Assembly (NCBI GenBank): GCA_902595825.1 | Contig: CACJRP010000007.1 | Span: 1-50,679, forward strand | Reading direction: 5' to 3' | Length of the DNA stretch: 50,679 nt | DNA from: an uncultured Bacteroidota bacterium | GTDB taxonomy: Bacteria > Bacteroidota > Bacteroidia > Flavobacteriales > Flavobacteriaceae | Shown: positions 1 to 8,534 of the stretch, one piece after another | How positions within the stretch are numbered: position 1 is the first letter of the stretch | Layout of the letters: each line of letters starts with the position of its first letter | The notes under the pieces: generated by a model | Databases searched by the model: none | What the model was told of the DNA's origin: nothing | What the model saw: only the letters and a program-made list of their open reading frames with translations | Program-made: the position numbers and the translations under genes

Positions 1-854
1 CCAGATTGTATGGTAATAAAGAAAAAACTGGAGCTAGAATAGAGGTTTTTTTGTTAAGAGAGTTAAACAAGGAGCAAAGACTATGGGATGTTTTGGTTGA
101 CCCGGCCCGAAAAATAAGAATTGGTAACAAGCTCTATTTCGGAGATGATGATAGTCTTGTTGCGGAAGTTATCGACAATACAACATCAAGAGGAAGAACA
201 CTTAGGTTTCTTTTTGATGGAACTTACGAACAATTTAGAATTAAACTTAATGGATTGGGTGAGACACCTTTACCCAAGTACATCAAACGAGAGGCAACTC
301 CAGAAGATAAAGAAAGATACCAAACCATTTACGCAAAAAATGAAGGTGCTGTAGCTGCGCCAACTGCTGGTCTCCATTTTTCAAAACATTTACTTAAAAA
401 AATGGAGATTAAAGGAGTAAATATTGCTGAAATCACCCTCCATGTAGGCTTAGGGACTTTTAACCCAGTTGAAGTAGAAGATTTATCTAAACATAAAATG
501 GACTCAGAGGAGTTGATAATCAACCAAGATGCTACGGACATCGTTAATGAATCAATTCGAAAAAGGAAGAGGATATGTGCCGTTGGAACTACTGTCATGA
601 GAGGACTGGAAAGCTCAGTTTCTTCAATGAAAACTTTAAAAACTTACAACGGTTGGACTCATAAATTTATTTTCCCTCCACATGACTTTGCAATTGCAAA
701 TTCAATGGTTACAAATTTTCACACTCCTAAGTCAACACTATTGATGATGGTTTCTGCTTTTGCAGGAAATGAACTTATTAAAGAAGCATACAATGTGGCT
801 ATCAAGGAAAAATATAAATTTTATTCATATGGAGATGCAATGCTAATTCTCTGA
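1..854 (+). CDS. queA: S-adenosylmethionine:tRNA ribosyltransferase-isomerase, 5' end cut by window
   Basis: QueA moves and isomerises the ribosyl part of S-adenosylmethionine onto 7-aminomethyl-7-deazaguanine in tRNA, giving epoxyqueuosine at the wobble base of GUN anticodons. The reading frame is open to the window edge (first whole codon at position 3), and the first residues, [11 protein letters not shown], match the part of QueA that usually lies some 60-70 residues in, so the N-terminus lies outside the window. Family stretches visible are the APTAGLHF block near position 360, the [10 protein letters not shown] block near 430-465, and the [18 protein letters not shown] block near the C-terminus. 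The gene ends 4 nt before rlmN on the same strand, so the two are probably cotranscribed as tRNA/rRNA modification genes. Confidence 0.95.
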   Translation, partial: RLYGNKEKTGARIEVFLLRELNKEQRLWDVLVDPARKIRIGNKLYFGDDDSLVAEVIDNTTSRGRTLRFLFDGTYEQFRIKLNGLGETPLPKYIKREATPEDKERYQTIYAKNEGAVAAPTAGLHFSKHLLKKMEIKGVNIAEITLHVGLGTFNPVEVEDLSKHKMDSEELIINQDATDIVNESIRKRKRICAVGTTVMRGLESSVSSMKTLKTYNGWTHKFIFPPHDFAIANSMVTNFHTPKSTLLMMVSAFAGNELIKEAYNVAIKEKYKFYSYGDAMLIL

Positions 855-858
855 GTGG

Positions 859-1908
859 ATGGGATATAAAAAAGATATACGGCAATTGAATTCTGGACAA
901 CTTGAAGAATTTTTTATTAATAAAAATCATAAAAAATACAGAGTAAATCAGATTTCCGATTGGGTTTGGAACAAGGGCGTCGATAATTTTTCTAAAATGT
1001 CAAATATTTCGGATGATTTAAAAAGACTTCTTGATAAAAATTTCGTCCTTAATAAGCCGATTGAAATAAAATCATACAAAAGTATTGATGGCACAATCAA
1101 ATATTCAATCCAACTTCATGACAAAAATTTGATTGAAGCCGTATTAATTCCATCAAACAAAAGAGTAACAGCGTGTATATCATCTCAGGTTGGTTGTAGT
1201 TTAGATTGTAAATTCTGTGCAACTTCCAGACTAATTAGAAAAAGAAATTTATTTTGTTATGAAATTTTTGATCAATTATTTTTTTTAAATGAACAGAGCA
1301 AATTTTATTTTGGAAGAAAAATATCTAATATAGTTTTTATGGGGATGGGAGAACCACTTCTGAATTATAAAAATGTGGTAAAAGCAATAAAAAAAATGAA
1401 GTTGAAAAGGGGATTAAATTTTTCTTCAAAAAAAATTACAATTTCAACTTCCGGAATACCTAAAGTAATAAGATTTATTGCTAACGAAGATTTAAAATGT
1501 AATCTTGCAGTTTCACTTCATTCTGCGATTCAAAAAACAAGAGAAACGATTATGCCTTTTTCAGAACAATTTCCCCTTGAAGATTTAATAGACTCCTTAA
1601 AATATTGGTATAAAATTACCAAAAACAAAATACTTTATGAATACATTATTTTTGATGGAATCAATGATGATATTGAACATATAAATGCACTTATAAAAAT
1701 TTGCAAAATTGTACCTTGCAAAGTAAACTTTATAGAATATAACCCAATAGGTGAGGTTAATTTCAAACAATGTAAGGTTGAAAAACTTAAATTATATCAA
1801 AAATATTTAACAAATGAAGGGATAGTTAATACATTTAGAATATCTAGGGGTAGAGACATTAACGCTGCTTGCGGGCAATTGATAAATTTAAATAAAGTTG
1901 GTTGGTGA
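859..1908 (+). CDS. rlmN: Dual-specificity 23S rRNA A2503 / tRNA A37 C2-methyltransferase RlmN
   Basis: This 349-residue radical-SAM enzyme methylates C2 of A2503 in 23S rRNA and, in characterised homologues, A37 of some tRNAs. The radical-SAM cluster motif CxxxCxxC is at C113, C117 and C120, followed by the FMGMGEPLLN stretch. The methyl-carrying cysteine of the family corresponds to C338 in DINAACGQL near the C-terminus. Length is normal for RlmN. The ATG at 859 follows the queA stop by 4 nt. The 3' end overlaps the next gene by 4 nt in a GTGA arrangement, which suggests translational coupling. Confidence 0.95.
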   Translation: MGYKKDIRQLNSGQLEEFFINKNHKKYRVNQISDWVWNKGVDNFSKMSNISDDLKRLLDKNFVLNKPIEIKSYKSIDGTIKYSIQLHDKNLIEAVLIPSNKRVTACISSQVGCSLDCKFCATSRLIRKRNLFCYEIFDQLFFLNEQSKFYFGRKISNIVFMGMGEPLLNYKNVVKAIKKMKLKRGLNFSSKKITISTSGIPKVIRFIANEDLKCNLAVSLHSAIQKTRETIMPFSEQFPLEDLIDSLKYWYKITKNKILYEYIIFDGINDDIEHINALIKICKIVPCKVNFIEYNPIGEVNFKQCKVEKLKLYQKYLTNEGIVNTFRISRGRDINAACGQLINLNKVGW

Positions 1909-2882
1909 AAGCTGTTGAGAAAATTAAAAATCCAATTTATCAAGAAATGGAAATTTTTGAAGAAAAATTTGCTGTATCTATGTTCTCAAAAGTTCCTTTA
2001 ATTAATCGAATTACACATTTTATAGTTAAAAGGAAAGGAAAACAAATGAGGCCTATGTTGATTTTTCTAACAGCTAAACTAATTAACAACGGGAAAATAA
2101 ATGATCGTACTTACCGAGCTGCATCTGTAATTGAATTAATCCACACCGCAACCCTAGTACACGACGACATCGTTGATGATTCGAATTTTAGAAGGGGTTT
2201 TTTTTCAATAAATGCATTATGGAAAAATAAAATAGCTGTTTTAGTTGGGGACTTTCTTTTATCAAAAGGAATGTTATTATGTATAGAAAACAAAGATTTT
2301 GATTTGTTAGAATATATATCTATTGCAGTTAGAGAAATGAGTGAGGGAGAGCTACTACAAGCTGAAAAAGCAAGAGCCTTTGATATAAATGAAGATTTAT
2401 ATTTGGAGATTATAAGAAAAAAAACAGCAATTTTAATGGCAACCTGTTGTGCAATTGGTGCTGTCTCAGTAAATGCGGATAAAAAATCAGTTGAGAAACT
2501 TTTTTTATTTGGAGAGTTAATTGGTATAACTTTCCAAATACGAGATGATTTGTTTGACTACAGCGAAAATAAAATAGGTAAACCTATAGGGATTGATATC
2601 AAAGATAAAAAAATGACATTGCCTTTAATTCACGTAATTAATAAGGCTAGTTTAAATGATAGAAAATGGATTTTAAATACAATAAAAAAGCACAATAGAA
2701 ATAAAAATAGGGTAAAAAAGTTAATAAGTTTTGTTAAGGAAAAAGGAGGCGTAGAATATGCTAAAAAAATAATGTTAAGCTATAAATCCAGAGCATTAAA
2801 ACTGATACTAGAATTTCCTAAAAATAATTTTCGTAATTCACTTGAATTTATGCTAGATTATGTCATTGAACGAAAGTATTAA
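1905..2882 (+). CDS. Polyprenyl (probably octaprenyl-type) diphosphate synthase
   Basis: Trans-prenyl transferase that extends farnesyl diphosphate with isopentenyl diphosphate, probably giving the menaquinone side chain; chain length cannot be read from sequence. It has the first Asp-rich motif (DDIVDD around residues 88-93, numbered from the alternative TTG start at 1902) and the second (RDDLFD, D215, D216, D219), together with the GKQMRP substrate-binding stretch. I chose GTG at 1905 because it gives a 4-nt GTGA overlap with the rlmN stop; the TTG at 1902 adds one residue and cannot be excluded. It sits 36 nt upstream of dnaG on the same strand. IspB-like is the best description, but HepT-like heptaprenyl synthases look alike. 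Confidence 0.88.
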   Translation: MKAVEKIKNPIYQEMEIFEEKFAVSMFSKVPLINRITHFIVKRKGKQMRPMLIFLTAKLINNGKINDRTYRAASVIELIHTATLVHDDIVDDSNFRRGFFSINALWKNKIAVLVGDFLLSKGMLLCIENKDFDLLEYISIAVREMSEGELLQAEKARAFDINEDLYLEIIRKKTAILMATCCAIGAVSVNADKKSVEKLFLFGELIGITFQIRDDLFDYSENKIGKPIGIDIKDKKMTLPLIHVINKASLNDRKWILNTIKKHNRNKNRVKKLISFVKEKGGVEYAKKIMLSYKSRALKLILEFPKNNFRNSLEFMLDYVIERKY

Positions 2883-2918
2883 ATACTTTTTTCACTAAGT
2901 TTGATAAAATAAAATAAT

Positions 2919-4865
2919 TTGATTTCAAAGACTACAATCAATAATATTTATGAAGCGGCTCGTGTTGAGGAAGTAATTGGTGACTTTATAAGTCTGAAAA
3001 AAGCCGGAAGTAATTTTAAAGGTCTAAGTCCGTTTTCTCAAGAAAAAACTCCAAGTTTTATGGTATCTCCAGCGAAACAAATATGGAAAGATTTCAGCAG
3101 TGGTAAAGGCGGTAATGTTGTCGCTTTTCTGATGGAGCATGAAGGATTTTCTTATCCAGAAGCATTAAAATATTTAGGTAAAAAATATAACATTGAAATA
3201 GAAGAGTTCAATAAAACACCAGAGGAACAAATAAAATTTGATTTAAGAGAAAGTATTTTTATAGCTTTAAATTTTTCTTATGAATACTACAGAGAAAATT
3301 TAAACAACACAGATAAAGGAAAATCAATAGGAATATCTTATTTAAATTCCCGTGGATTTTCAGAGGAGTCGATTAAAAAATTCGGCCTTGGAATTTCATT
3401 TAGCGAAAAAAAGAGTTTTACAGACCAAGCAGTTAAAAAAGGATATGACCTATCTATTCTTGAGAAAAGTGGATTAACAATCAAAGAAGGTAAAAAAGGT
3501 TTTGACAGATTTAAAAACCGAATAATGTTCCCAATTAAAAGTATTTCAGGTAGAGTTCTTGGTTACGGAGCAAGAATAATGAAAAACTCAAGTAAAACAG
3601 CTAAATATATAAACTCCCCTGAAAGTGAGGTTTACCAAAAAAGCAAAGTTTTATATGGTTTGTTTGAATCAAAATCTTTTATAATAAAAGAAGATAATTG
3701 TTACTTAGTTGAAGGCTACACAGATGTAATTCAGCTGCATCAAAAAGGTATTAAAAATGTTGTTTCCTCCTCGGGAACGGCACTAAGTTCTAATCAAATT
3801 ATGCTTGTGAAAAGGCTAACAGAAAATGTCACTATAATTTTTGATAGAGATCAAGCAGGAATTAATGCTGCGCTAAGAGGCACAGATTTGTTACTAGAAC
3901 ACGGAATGAATGTAAAAATTTGCAAACTGCATGAGGGAGAAGATCCAGATTCGTTAGCAAGAAAGTATTCATTAGACCATATCAAAGATTTTATTACACA
4001 GAATAGTCTAGACTTTATAAGTTTTAAGGCATCTTTGTTAGCTACTGAATACGAAAATGAACCCACTAAGAAAGCCGAGTTGATCAATAATATTGTCAAA
4101 AGTATTAGTCTTATAAAAGATATTATTAAACGAGAATTGTATGTTCAAACCTGCTCCAAAATCATGAAAATTTCTGAAGATTCAATTTTTGAAACATTAT
4201 TTAGAATTCAAAACAGTAATAAGAATCAATTTCGAAATCAACCCACTCAACCCTTAAATATTATTAAGAATCATAATTCCAACGAAGATTCAATTGATGA
4301 GTTATACGAGTTGGAAAAAAAGATTATAACAATTTTGATTTTGTATGGTCAAAAAACAGAGACTTTTAATGAATCACTACTTATTTTTTCAGAAAAAAAT
4401 GATGAAATCACAGAAAAAAATAAGCACGTGAGTTCCAAGGTATATGAAAAGATATTTTTGGATCTTCAACAGGATGAAATTGAATTTGCAAATAAAGAAT
4501 TTAGAGATTTATACAATATATTAATGACTGAATATCAAATAAACGGATTTGTTTCAATTGAAAAAATTGTACCCAGCTTATCCACAAAACTAAGTGAAAT
4601 AGTCAGCTCAATTATACTACAGGAAGAAAAGCACTTTTTACATAAATGGGACAAAAAAAGTATTTATGTAAAGTTACCATCAGAAAATGTTGGCGTAATG
4701 GTTACAGAAACTATTTTAAGTTTAAGAAAATTATTAGTCGGAAAAAAAATAGAATTTTTACAAGATAGCATCAAATCAAAGAACAATAAAGGCGTTCTTG
4801 AAGATGTAATGGGATATTATCAACTCAGAAGAATTGTATCATCAAAACTCAATAGAGTTCTTTAA
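2919..4865 (+). CDS. dnaG: DNA primase DnaG, zinc-ligand-less N-terminal domain
   Basis: Makes the RNA primers for replication. The 648-residue protein starts at TTG 2919, which gives the usual N-terminus (ISKTTINNIYEAARVEEVIGDF). The Toprim catalytic centre is intact, with EGYTD at 265-269 and the DxD motif D309-R310-D311. The N-terminal CHC2 zinc-finger fold is recognisable by its flanks (EKTPSF and GKGGN), but all four metal ligands are gone. Where E. coli has Cys-x-x-His and Cys-x-x-Cys, this protein has Ser37, Ser40, Asp58 and Ser61. From memory, other Flavobacteriia show similar loss, so this is probably a lineage trait and not decay. The C-terminal helicase-binding part is divergent. 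The 3' end overlaps the end of convergent nadE by 24 bp. Confidence 0.95.
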   Translation: MISKTTINNIYEAARVEEVIGDFISLKKAGSNFKGLSPFSQEKTPSFMVSPAKQIWKDFSSGKGGNVVAFLMEHEGFSYPEALKYLGKKYNIEIEEFNKTPEEQIKFDLRESIFIALNFSYEYYRENLNNTDKGKSIGISYLNSRGFSEESIKKFGLGISFSEKKSFTDQAVKKGYDLSILEKSGLTIKEGKKGFDRFKNRIMFPIKSISGRVLGYGARIMKNSSKTAKYINSPESEVYQKSKVLYGLFESKSFIIKEDNCYLVEGYTDVIQLHQKGIKNVVSSSGTALSSNQIMLVKRLTENVTIIFDRDQAGINAALRGTDLLLEHGMNVKICKLHEGEDPDSLARKYSLDHIKDFITQNSLDFISFKASLLATEYENEPTKKAELINNIVKSISLIKDIIKRELYVQTCSKIMKISEDSIFETLFRIQNSNKNQFRNQPTQPLNIIKNHNSNEDSIDELYELEKKIITILILYGQKTETFNESLLIFSEKNDEITEKNKHVSSKVYEKIFLDLQQDEIEFANKEFRDLYNILMTEYQINGFVSIEKIVPSLSTKLSEIVSSIILQEEKHFLHKWDKKSIYVKLPSENVGVMVTETILSLRKLLVGKKIEFLQDSIKSKNNKGVLEDVMGYYQLRRIVSSKLNRVL

Positions 4866-5645
4866 AATTTTAGGCAATTTACAGACTGGTATTGGATGCA
4901 TTTTGTGCTTATTTTTACTATTTAAACTTTTATAAATTTTGTAAACTTCCTTCTGTCTACTAGTTAAAACATTTTCAGATTTTTTCCCCATGTTTTTCAT
5001 CGCAAATTCAATTTCGTCATAAGTTGCACCTATTTGATCTTCATCAGTCCTATCGTCGTCCCAGAGGCCGTCAGTTGGTTCAGACTTTTGAATGTCATCT
5101 ATAATATTTAAATATTTTGCCAAAATAAAAACCTCTGATTTCATTAAATCTGCAATTGGACTAATATCTACTCCACCATCTCCATATTTAGTGTAAAAAC
5201 CAATACCAAAATCTTCAACTTTGTTTCCGGTTCCAGCTACCAAATAATTATTAATGGTTGAAAAATAGTATAAAGTTGTCATTCTCAACCTAGCTCTAGA
5301 ATTTGCTAGAGCATGATTTTTCTTATTATTATTAGTATCGTTGGGTAGAGCAAAAGAAAATTCATCGAACAATTTAGATAGAGATAAACTGTGATGAGAA
5401 ACATTAGTAAAATTTTTCTCTAGCCATTTAATATGCCTTTTTGCGTTAGAAACTTGAGATTTATTTTGATGGATACCCATCTCTAAGCACAAAGTTGGAT
5501 AACCTGTTCTAGCACAAATCGTTGAGGTTACTGCTGAATCTATCCCTCCGGAAACCCCAACTACAAAACCATCCATCTTTGATTTTTTGACATACTTAAT
5601 TAACCACCCTTCAATATACTGTGATAATTTTTCAATACTTTCCAT
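4842..5645 (-). CDS. nadE: NH3-dependent NAD+ synthetase
   Basis: Amidates nicotinate adenine dinucleotide to NAD+ with ATP, the last step of NAD synthesis. At 267 residues it is the short form without the N-terminal nitrilase-type glutaminase domain, so it should use free ammonia. The PP-loop SGGIDSAV is at residues 32-39, and the family stretch GTGNKVEDFGIGFYTKYGDG follows, with ISPIADLMKSEV after it. The gene is convergent with dnaG and overlaps its last 24 bp. It is divergent from gldB with only 45 bp between the two start codons, a space with no clear TAnnTTTG promoter on either strand. Confidence 0.95.
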   Translation of the reverse strand: MESIEKLSQYIEGWLIKYVKKSKMDGFVVGVSGGIDSAVTSTICARTGYPTLCLEMGIHQNKSQVSNAKRHIKWLEKNFTNVSHHSLSLSKLFDEFSFALPNDTNNNKKNHALANSRARLRMTTLYYFSTINNYLVAGTGNKVEDFGIGFYTKYGDGGVDISPIADLMKSEVFILAKYLNIIDDIQKSEPTDGLWDDDRTDEDQIGATYDEIEFAMKNMGKKSENVLTSRQKEVYKIYKSLNSKNKHKMHPIPVCKLPKILKNSIEF

Positions 5646-5690
5646 TAAATTTTTTTTAATTTAACGCTAACAAATAAAAGGACAAAGTCT

Positions 5691-6671
5691 ATGCTAAACC
5701 AATATAAGTTATTAATATTTCTTATGTTAATAATATTTTGTCCTATACTCATTTTTATGAGATGTTCAAATAATAAGAAAATCAACTCAGAAATAGAAAA
5801 AATACCACTGGAAATTAAATTTGACAGGTTTGATTTAAAGTTTATATCAGTTAATAAAAAAGGATTCCAAAAATTTAAAAATAAATACGATTTCTTGTTT
5901 CCAAGTAAATTCCCTGACAGTATATGGATGAAAAGAAAAAATGATAGTATTCAAATTATGCTTCAAAATGAGGTGAATATAGTTTTTCCAAATATGAATG
6001 AACTCGAAAAAGAATCTGAAAATATATACAAGCATCTTATATATAATTTCCCATCCCTAAAAGTCCCTAAATTTTTGACATTGATAAATAATGTTGATTA
6101 CCAGAGTAAAATAATTTTCACAGACTCAATTATATTGATTTCATTAGATACATTTTTAGGGTCTACAAATAAATTATACAATGGTATCCCAAATTACATC
6201 AAGAGTGATATGGATAAATCCAGATTTGGATCAATTTTAGTTGATAAAATTGCCAGTTCAATAATTAAAGCACCCAGAAGTAGATTTTTTTTAGATAGAA
6301 TTATTTATAAAGGTAAAATACTTTTGTTAAAAGATTTTGTTATTCCTTTATCTAGTGACGAGACAAAAATTGGATATTCCAAAGAACAAATAAATTGGGC
6401 AAAACAAAATGAAGAATATATTTGGAAATATTTTATTGAAAATGAATTACTTTTTGAAACCGATGATGATTTGATAGACAGATTTATAATTCCAGCACCT
6501 TTCTCAAAATTTTATTTAGAAATCGACAATGAAAGTCCTGGAAAAATTGGCCAATGGATTGGCTGGCAAATACTAAGGTCATTTAGAAAAAAAAATCCAT
6601 CACTTAAAATTTCAGATATTCTGAATCTACCTTCTGAAGAATTATTTAAAAAAGCAAATTATAAACCCTAA
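5691..6671 (+). CDS. gldB: Gliding motility lipoprotein GldB
   Basis: GldB is a membrane-anchored protein that Flavobacterium johnsoniae needs for gliding; its biochemical role is not well defined. The identification rests on overall resemblance (KIPLEIKFDRFD start, the DTFLGSTNKLYNGIPNYIKSDM block and the GKIGQWIGWQI block) and on gldC following 5 nt later. There is a hydrophobic N-terminal segment (residues 6-23) ending in FMRC, so Cys25 would be the lipidation site. However, Arg at -1 is unlike the standard lipobox, which has Gly, Ala or Ser there. Length is normal for GldB. The upstream stretch AAAAGGAC, about 10 nt before the ATG, resembles a Shine-Dalgarno sequence, which is rare in this phylum and may be chance. 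Confidence 0.85.
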   Translation: MLNQYKLLIFLMLIIFCPILIFMRCSNNKKINSEIEKIPLEIKFDRFDLKFISVNKKGFQKFKNKYDFLFPSKFPDSIWMKRKNDSIQIMLQNEVNIVFPNMNELEKESENIYKHLIYNFPSLKVPKFLTLINNVDYQSKIIFTDSIILISLDTFLGSTNKLYNGIPNYIKSDMDKSRFGSILVDKIASSIIKAPRSRFFLDRIIYKGKILLLKDFVIPLSSDETKIGYSKEQINWAKQNEEYIWKYFIENELLFETDDDLIDRFIIPAPFSKFYLEIDNESPGKIGQWIGWQILRSFRKKNPSLKISDILNLPSEELFKKANYKP

Positions 6672-6676
6672 AGCCA

Positions 6677-7018
6677 ATGGTCAAAAAAAAAGAAGCTAAC
6701 ATTAACATATTAGTCGAACTAGATGAAAATAAAATACCAGAGAAGTTAATTTGGTCTGCTCCGGATGGTGGAGTTAATAATAAAATCTCCAAAGCAATAT
6801 TCTTATCAATATGGGATCACAAAAATAAAGAGTCTTTATCAATAGATTTATGGACAAAGGAAATGCCAGTAGAAGAAATGAATGAATTTTTTTATCAATC
6901 ATTATTAACCATGGGAGACGCATTTTATAAAGCAACTGATAATGATAAAATTAAAGATGCTTTGAAGAAGTTTGCCAAATCGATTGAAAAAGAGTTAGGC
7001 ATTAGTAAAAATTCATAA
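6677..7018 (+). CDS. gldC: Gliding motility protein GldC
   Basis: Small soluble protein (113 residues) encoded with gldB in gliding Bacteroidota and important for efficient gliding in F. johnsoniae; its molecular function is not established. Recognisable conserved stretches are WSAPDGG near residue 26, then SIWDHKNKESLSIDLWTKEMPVEEM and the helical C-terminal part. No signal peptide or membrane segment is seen. It starts 5 nt after gldB, so the two form a two-gene operon. The stop lies 6 nt from the end of convergent engB, with no terminator hairpin between them. Confidence 0.88.
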   Translation: MVKKKEANINILVELDENKIPEKLIWSAPDGGVNNKISKAIFLSIWDHKNKESLSIDLWTKEMPVEEMNEFFYQSLLTMGDAFYKATDNDKIKDALKKFAKSIEKELGISKNS

Positions 7019-7024
7019 AAATGT

Positions 7025-7612
7025 TCACAAAATGTTTTGGCTATTTATATGTTTCAAAATTTCTTCAATTCCCTCTTTTTTTTTCGAAGAGGTAATGAAA
7101 TATTTTGGATTTTCATTAAATGTTTTTTTGACCTCTAGCATATATTCCTGGGCGTTAAACTTTCCATTTTTTAACTTATCACATTTAGAAAAAATTACTG
7201 AAAATCTTTTTCCCTGATTAATTAGCCATGACATAAAATTTAAATCAATATCAAGAGGTTTATGTCTAATATCTATAATTAAAAAAATCAATTTAATTTG
7301 TTTTCTATTCAAAAAATATTCAGTAATCAATTTGTCAATATTTTTTTTTATTGTTTTAGATACATTTGCATAACCGTAGCCTGGCAGATCCGTTAGATAC
7401 CAGCTATTGTTAATTTTAAAATGATTAATAAGTTTTGTTTTCCCGGGTTTACCGGATATTTTTGCTAAATTTTTTTTGTTGCAAATGGAATTAACTAAAG
7501 AGGATTTCCCAACATTTGAACGCCCAATAAAAGGATATTCAGGGATGAATTCATTTGGGCAAGTTTTTACATTTGGACTACTGGCTATGAATTCAGACTT
7601 AAAAACATCCAT
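7025..7612 (-). CDS. engB: Ribosome biogenesis GTP-binding protein EngB (YihA/YsxC)
   Basis: Small TrmE-Era-EngA-EngB type GTPase needed for late assembly of the 50S subunit. G1 is GRSNVGKS at residues 30-37, G3 is DLPGYG at 75-80, and G4 is SKCD at 142-145, with Ser in place of the more usual Thr. The KISGKPGKT stretch before G3 corresponds to switch I (G2). Length (195) is normal. The ATG is directly next to the stop codon of the upstream alpha/beta hydrolase gene (positions 7612/7613), so both should be read from the promoter near 8400. Confidence 0.94.
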   Translation of the reverse strand: MDVFKSEFIASSPNVKTCPNEFIPEYPFIGRSNVGKSSLVNSICNKKNLAKISGKPGKTKLINHFKINNSWYLTDLPGYGYANVSKTIKKNIDKLITEYFLNRKQIKLIFLIIDIRHKPLDIDLNFMSWLINQGKRFSVIFSKCDKLKNGKFNAQEYMLEVKKTFNENPKYFITSSKKKEGIEEILKHINSQNIL

Positions 7613-8362
7613 TTAAACCAAATCACTTTTTTTACTAAGCCAATTAATTAAAATTTTGTTAAATTCATGAGGATGTTCCATCATTGGTGCATGACCGCAT
7701 TTTTTTATCCATTTTAATTTCGAGTTAGGGAGTAAAGAATTAAATTCATATGCAACTTCAGGGGGGGTAACTAAATCGTTTTCTCCCCAGATTAGAAGTG
7801 TAGGAGTTTTAATATTTGGTAACTCTTTAGCCATATTATGTCTGATTGCGCTTTTTGCAATAGCAAGGGTTCTTACTAGCTTATCTCTGTTATTAACAGT
7901 TTCAAAAACTTCATCTACTATTTCTTTAGTTGCAACTTTTGGATTATAAAAAACCTCTTGTGTTTTTCTTTTAATGTAATCATAATTTTCTCTTTTTGGA
8001 TAACTTTCACCCATTGAATTTTCATATAATCCGGAACTTCCAGTCAATACAAGTGATTTTACCGAGTTTGGATGTTTATTTGAATAAATTAGACCTACGT
8101 GTCCTCCGAGAGAGTTTCCTAGTAAAATGACATTTTTGAAATTTTTATATTTAATAAAGTCTTCCAAAAAGTCTGAAAAGACAGTTACTGTAGTTTCCTT
8201 TATAGGTAAATCATAAATTGGTAATTCGGGAATTACTACATTGTAGCCTTTGTCAGAGAAAAAATCTGTAACATCTTTAAAATTACTTAATCCACCCATT
8301 AGTCCGTGTAAAAGAATAATCACCTGACCTTGACCTTTATCTATGTAATTATAGCTTTTCAA
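7613..8362 (-). CDS. Alpha/beta hydrolase
   Basis: Alpha/beta-hydrolase fold protein of 249 residues; the substrate cannot be told. The oxyanion stretch LLHGLMGG is at 17-24. The nucleophile elbow GNSLGG has Ser84, the acid is probably Asp196 in GENDLVTPP, and the base is His224 in CGHAPMMEHP, so the catalytic triad looks complete. There is no signal peptide, so it should be cytoplasmic. A hydrolase at this place, upstream of engB and divergent from mraZ, is common in Flavobacteriia, which suggests a conserved neighbourhood. A perfect TAnnTTTG box lies 31 nt upstream of the ATG. Confidence 0.88.
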   Translation of the reverse strand: MKSYNYIDKGQGQVIILLHGLMGGLSNFKDVTDFFSDKGYNVVIPELPIYDLPIKETTVTVFSDFLEDFIKYKNFKNVILLGNSLGGHVGLIYSNKHPNSVKSLVLTGSSGLYENSMGESYPKRENYDYIKRKTQEVFYNPKVATKEIVDEVFETVNNRDKLVRTLAIAKSAIRHNMAKELPNIKTPTLLIWGENDLVTPPEVAYEFNSLLPNSKLKWIKKCGHAPMMEHPHEFNKILINWLSKKSDLV

Positions 8363-8392
8363 TATCCAATTAAATTTTTTTTAGTATCTGTT

Positions 8393-8400
8393 CAAATATA
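8393..8400 (-). promoter_or_regulatory. Predicted -7 promoter element of the hydrolase-engB operon
   Basis: The minus strand reads TATATTTG, a full match to the Bacteroidota -7 consensus TAnnTTTG, 31 nt upstream of the hydrolase ATG. No TTG stands at the usual 17-23 nt upstream, so only the -7 half is supported. Confidence 0.5.
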
Positions 8401-8453
8401 ATTAATTCAGTGCATTTCATTCTATTTTATTTTTAAAGTTTAAAATAATACAT

Positions 8454-8498
8454 GTGGTAAAAGTTATTAACATTGTGGTAAGAAGTGGTTAAATGTGG
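8454..8498 (+). promoter_or_regulatory. Predicted MraZ operator: four GTGG repeats
   Basis: GTGGT occurs in the same orientation at 8454, 8475, 8485 and 8495. The last three are exactly 10 bp apart, and the first is 21 bp from the second, close to two helical turns. The wider repeat is about TGTGGTAA. MraZ proteins are known to bind short direct repeats upstream of their own operon with 10-bp phasing (TGGGN in E. coli), so this is very probably the autoregulatory site of the division cluster. The near-match -7 box TATATTTA at 8510-8517 lies just downstream, so binding would cover the upstream promoter region. Confidence 0.75.
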
Positions 8499-8534
8499 TA
8501 AATATCTTATATATTTATAAAAATAATTTTAGAG

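Noticed and set aside
2911-2919. Later ATG as the dnaG start
   Set aside because: TTG 2919 gives the conserved primase N-terminus; the next ATG in frame lies about 50 codons in and would remove the first half of the CHC2-like domain.
8454-8498. GTGG direct repeats as a possible CRISPR or mobile-element trace
   Set aside because: The units are only 8 bp at 10-bp steps, right in front of mraZ, which fits a regulator site and not spacer-repeat structure.
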